From Bacillota bacterium (GTDB lineage Bacteria; Bacillota; Clostridia; Christensenellales; QAND01), in the NCBI GenBank assembly GCA_019415425.1, contig DXZF01000068.1, positions 1 to 6,520 on the forward strand: DNA of 6,520 bases, given 5' to 3'. The translations under genes and the position numbers were made by a program. Under the pieces are notes generated by a model. That model worked only from the letters and a program-made list of their open reading frames with translations, was not told where the DNA came from and made no database searches. Positions 5,569 through 6,520 of this stretch are shown one piece after another (the first letter of the stretch is position 1; each line of letters starts with the position of its first letter).

Positions 5569-5783
5569 GGTTTCCCACCCCTGGCCCGGGGCAAAATGCT
5601 TCCAATTTTTATTCTGCAATCGGTGCAAAGCAGATGGGCGCGGCTGCCTCGCAGCGCTGCGCGCGATGCCCCTTCGCTATGGCGCACACAAATCAGGCCG
5701 TCCCGGATCGTCTCCACATGCGCGCATCGCACCTCATTGCATATGCCAGCAACATGTGGCATAAAGAGCTGCTGCTTTTTCCC
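5569..5783. other. Gap between two converging units, no convincing gene
   Basis: The stretch lies between the terminator hairpin and the end of the XRE regulator gene. Open frames exist on both strands (for example minus 5529-5762), but they lack ribosome-binding sites, run into the terminator and resemble no family I know. It contains a perfect 12-bp palindrome CGCAGCGCTGCG (5650-5661) and the hairpin at 5742-5763. It may be decayed sequence or plain spacer. Confidence 0.45.
5742..5763 (-). terminator. Weak hairpin after the XRE regulator gene
   Basis: TATGCCA (5742-5748) and TGGCATA (5757-5763) form a perfect 7-bp stem with an 8-base loop, about 20 bases past the stop codon on the minus strand. 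No T-run follows, so termination here would be inefficient; the bidirectional hairpin at 5531-5568 may be the true end of this transcript. Confidence 0.3.
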
Positions 5784-5999
5784 TTATTCAGTCTTTCTGT
5801 ATTCCAAAAGATCGCCAGGTTGGCAATCCAACGCTTCGCACAACTTGATGAGCGTCGAGATCTTGAGGGCTTTGGCCTTGCCGTTTTTCAATATCGATAC
5901 ATTGGCCATCGTGATCCCAACGCGCTCGGAAAGTTCGGTAACGCTCATTTTTCGCTTTGCAAGCATGACATCTATGTTAAAAATGATTTCTCCGTCCAT
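5784..5999 (-). CDS. Small XRE-family (Cro/CI-type) transcriptional regulator, YozG-like
   Basis: A 71-residue protein consisting of little more than one helix-turn-helix domain. Seen: first helix about 8-17 (NIDVMLAKRK), then SVTELSERVGIT (19-30) leading into recognition helix MANVSILKNGK (31-41), then KISTLIKLCEALDCQPGDLLEY (46-67). The ILKNGKAKALK and ALDCQPGDLLEY blocks are hallmarks of the short YozG-type branch. There is no ligand or dimerisation domain. Ribosome-binding site GGGAGGA lies 4 bases before the ATG and its bases directly follow the stop of the upstream DUF2975 gene, 10 bases away, so the two are probably translationally coupled. In B. subtilis and relatives this kind of regulator is found with a DUF2975 membrane protein. 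It likely binds near the pair's own promoter, which is outside the window. Target and signal are unknown. Confidence 0.93.
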   Translation of the reverse strand: MDGEIIFNIDVMLAKRKMSVTELSERVGITMANVSILKNGKAKALKISTLIKLCEALDCQPGDLLEYRKTE

Positions 6000-6009
6000 T
6001 GTATCCTCC

Positions 6010-6489
6010 CTATATTGTCCAGTCGCTCTGTTCCTGCAATACAGCTGCTTTTTTTACGAAATAGGACAATACTGCGGATACAGCGGCAAAGGCAACGCCT
6101 ACAAATACGATCACCAGGGACGCAAGCACCACGCCCGGATGGCTCATATTCAGCAGAAGCAAAAGGACGTTTCCCACGAAAAAGAAAGCAGCATCCGTGG
6201 CCGATAAAATGGAGATCCATTTGAGCAATCTGGCATTTTGATTGGAAAAGCACTGGTCCTTTTCGATATTGGTTGCGATTCTCCAGGCAAAAACAAGCAC
6301 CGTGAAGCACGGGATCCCTGACGCCCAGAGGAAAATGAGCCAAGGCAGAAAGCGATTGGAGAATTCCGGGTATAGCGTCCGCAAGTGATCGCCATACATG
6401 GGAACCACAACCGCATAGACAATCAGCCCGCAAAAGCCGACTACAAAGAGAATGCACTTTAGCCATCTGGAAAGCGTTTTTGGGGTCAT
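6010..6489 (-). CDS. DUF2975 family four-helix membrane protein, YoaS-like
   Basis: A 159-residue integral membrane protein of unknown function. Seen: four hydrophobic segments at about 10-30, 48-68, 92-114 and 119-143. A conserved-looking cytoplasmic-type loop (70-91) with IEKDQCFSNQNARLLKW resembles the charged loop before helix 3 in DUF2975 proteins. No signal peptide cleavage site or enzyme motif is visible. Start: the ATG at 6487-6489 has AAGGAAG 9 bases upstream; a TTG at 6498 in frame abuts that site with no spacing and is rejected. The gene ends 10 bases before the XRE regulator gene, forming a two-gene operon. Base composition is lower in GC (26 of 60 at 6241-6300, against 37 of 60 at 3781-3840 in glmS), which may mean later arrival or just membrane-protein codon needs. 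Family call is good; function is not known. Confidence 0.88.
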   Translation of the reverse strand: MTPKTLSRWLKCILFVVGFCGLIVYAVVVPMYGDHLRTLYPEFSNRFLPWLIFLWASGIPCFTVLVFAWRIATNIEKDQCFSNQNARLLKWISILSATDAAFFFVGNVLLLLLNMSHPGVVLASLVIVFVGVAFAAVSAVLSYFVKKAAVLQEQSDWTI

Positions 6490-6520
6490 CGAATTCAACT
6501 TCCTTCATGAGTTTTGCTTG

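Noticed and set aside
5972..6508. 178-codon minus-strand frame overlapping the DUF2975 gene
   Set aside because: It is a different frame of the same strand with no family features; its ATG lies within the ribosome-binding region of the real gene.

Overview
The window looks like chromosome of a fairly GC-rich Bacillota bacterium, probably a Clostridia-type anaerobe. This rests on strong purine-rich Shine-Dalgarno sites of the AGGAGG type, short leaders with extended -10 SigA-like promoters (TGNTACAAT, TGTTATAAT), a GlmS of Gram-positive flavour, and a small DUF2975 plus Cro/CI-type regulator pair like B. subtilis YoaS/YozG. The taxonomic call is inference; no rRNA or tRNA gene is present to confirm it.

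Layout. Positions 21-4938 carry four minus-strand genes: glmS (3103-4938), an alpha/beta-hydrolase esterase (2215-2898), an aldose-1-epimerase-like protein (1260-2141) and a D-2-hydroxyacid dehydrogenase without an ACT domain (21-977). Each gap holds its own candidate promoter, and a strong hairpin lies after glmS and after the epimerase. They therefore look like four mostly separate transcription units, not one operon. Apart from GlmS, the first enzyme of the hexosamine branch feeding peptidoglycan, substrates cannot be read from the sequence. A general link to sugar and central carbon metabolism is all that can be said.

Positions 4939-5369 are a 431-base divergent intergenic region. Next to glmS is a well-formed promoter (TTGACC, 17 bases, TACAAT) that leaves a leader of only about 25 bases, too short for a glmS ribozyme. 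The middle has a strong GC-rich hairpin of unknown role. The right side is AT-rich and drives, on the plus strand, a 52-residue ribbon-helix-helix DNA-binding protein (5370-5528). Its promoter is flanked by two matching CATACA/TGTATG dyads, which are good candidates for an autoregulatory operator. A 17-bp terminator hairpin follows 2 bases after its stop codon.

Positions 5569-5783 hold no convincing gene. Positions 5784-6489 hold a minus-strand, lower-GC pair: a four-helix DUF2975 membrane protein followed after 10 bases by a small XRE-family regulator whose ribosome-binding site touches the upstream stop codon. The window ends just upstream of the DUF2975 start, so the promoter of the pair is not visible.

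Most of the window is ordinary housekeeping and metabolic DNA. The parts that merit a second look are the orphan ribbon-helix-helix gene with its paired dyads, the ribozyme-free glmS leader with structured DNA upstream, and the membrane-protein/regulator pair. No mobile element, CRISPR array, tRNA or rRNA was seen.
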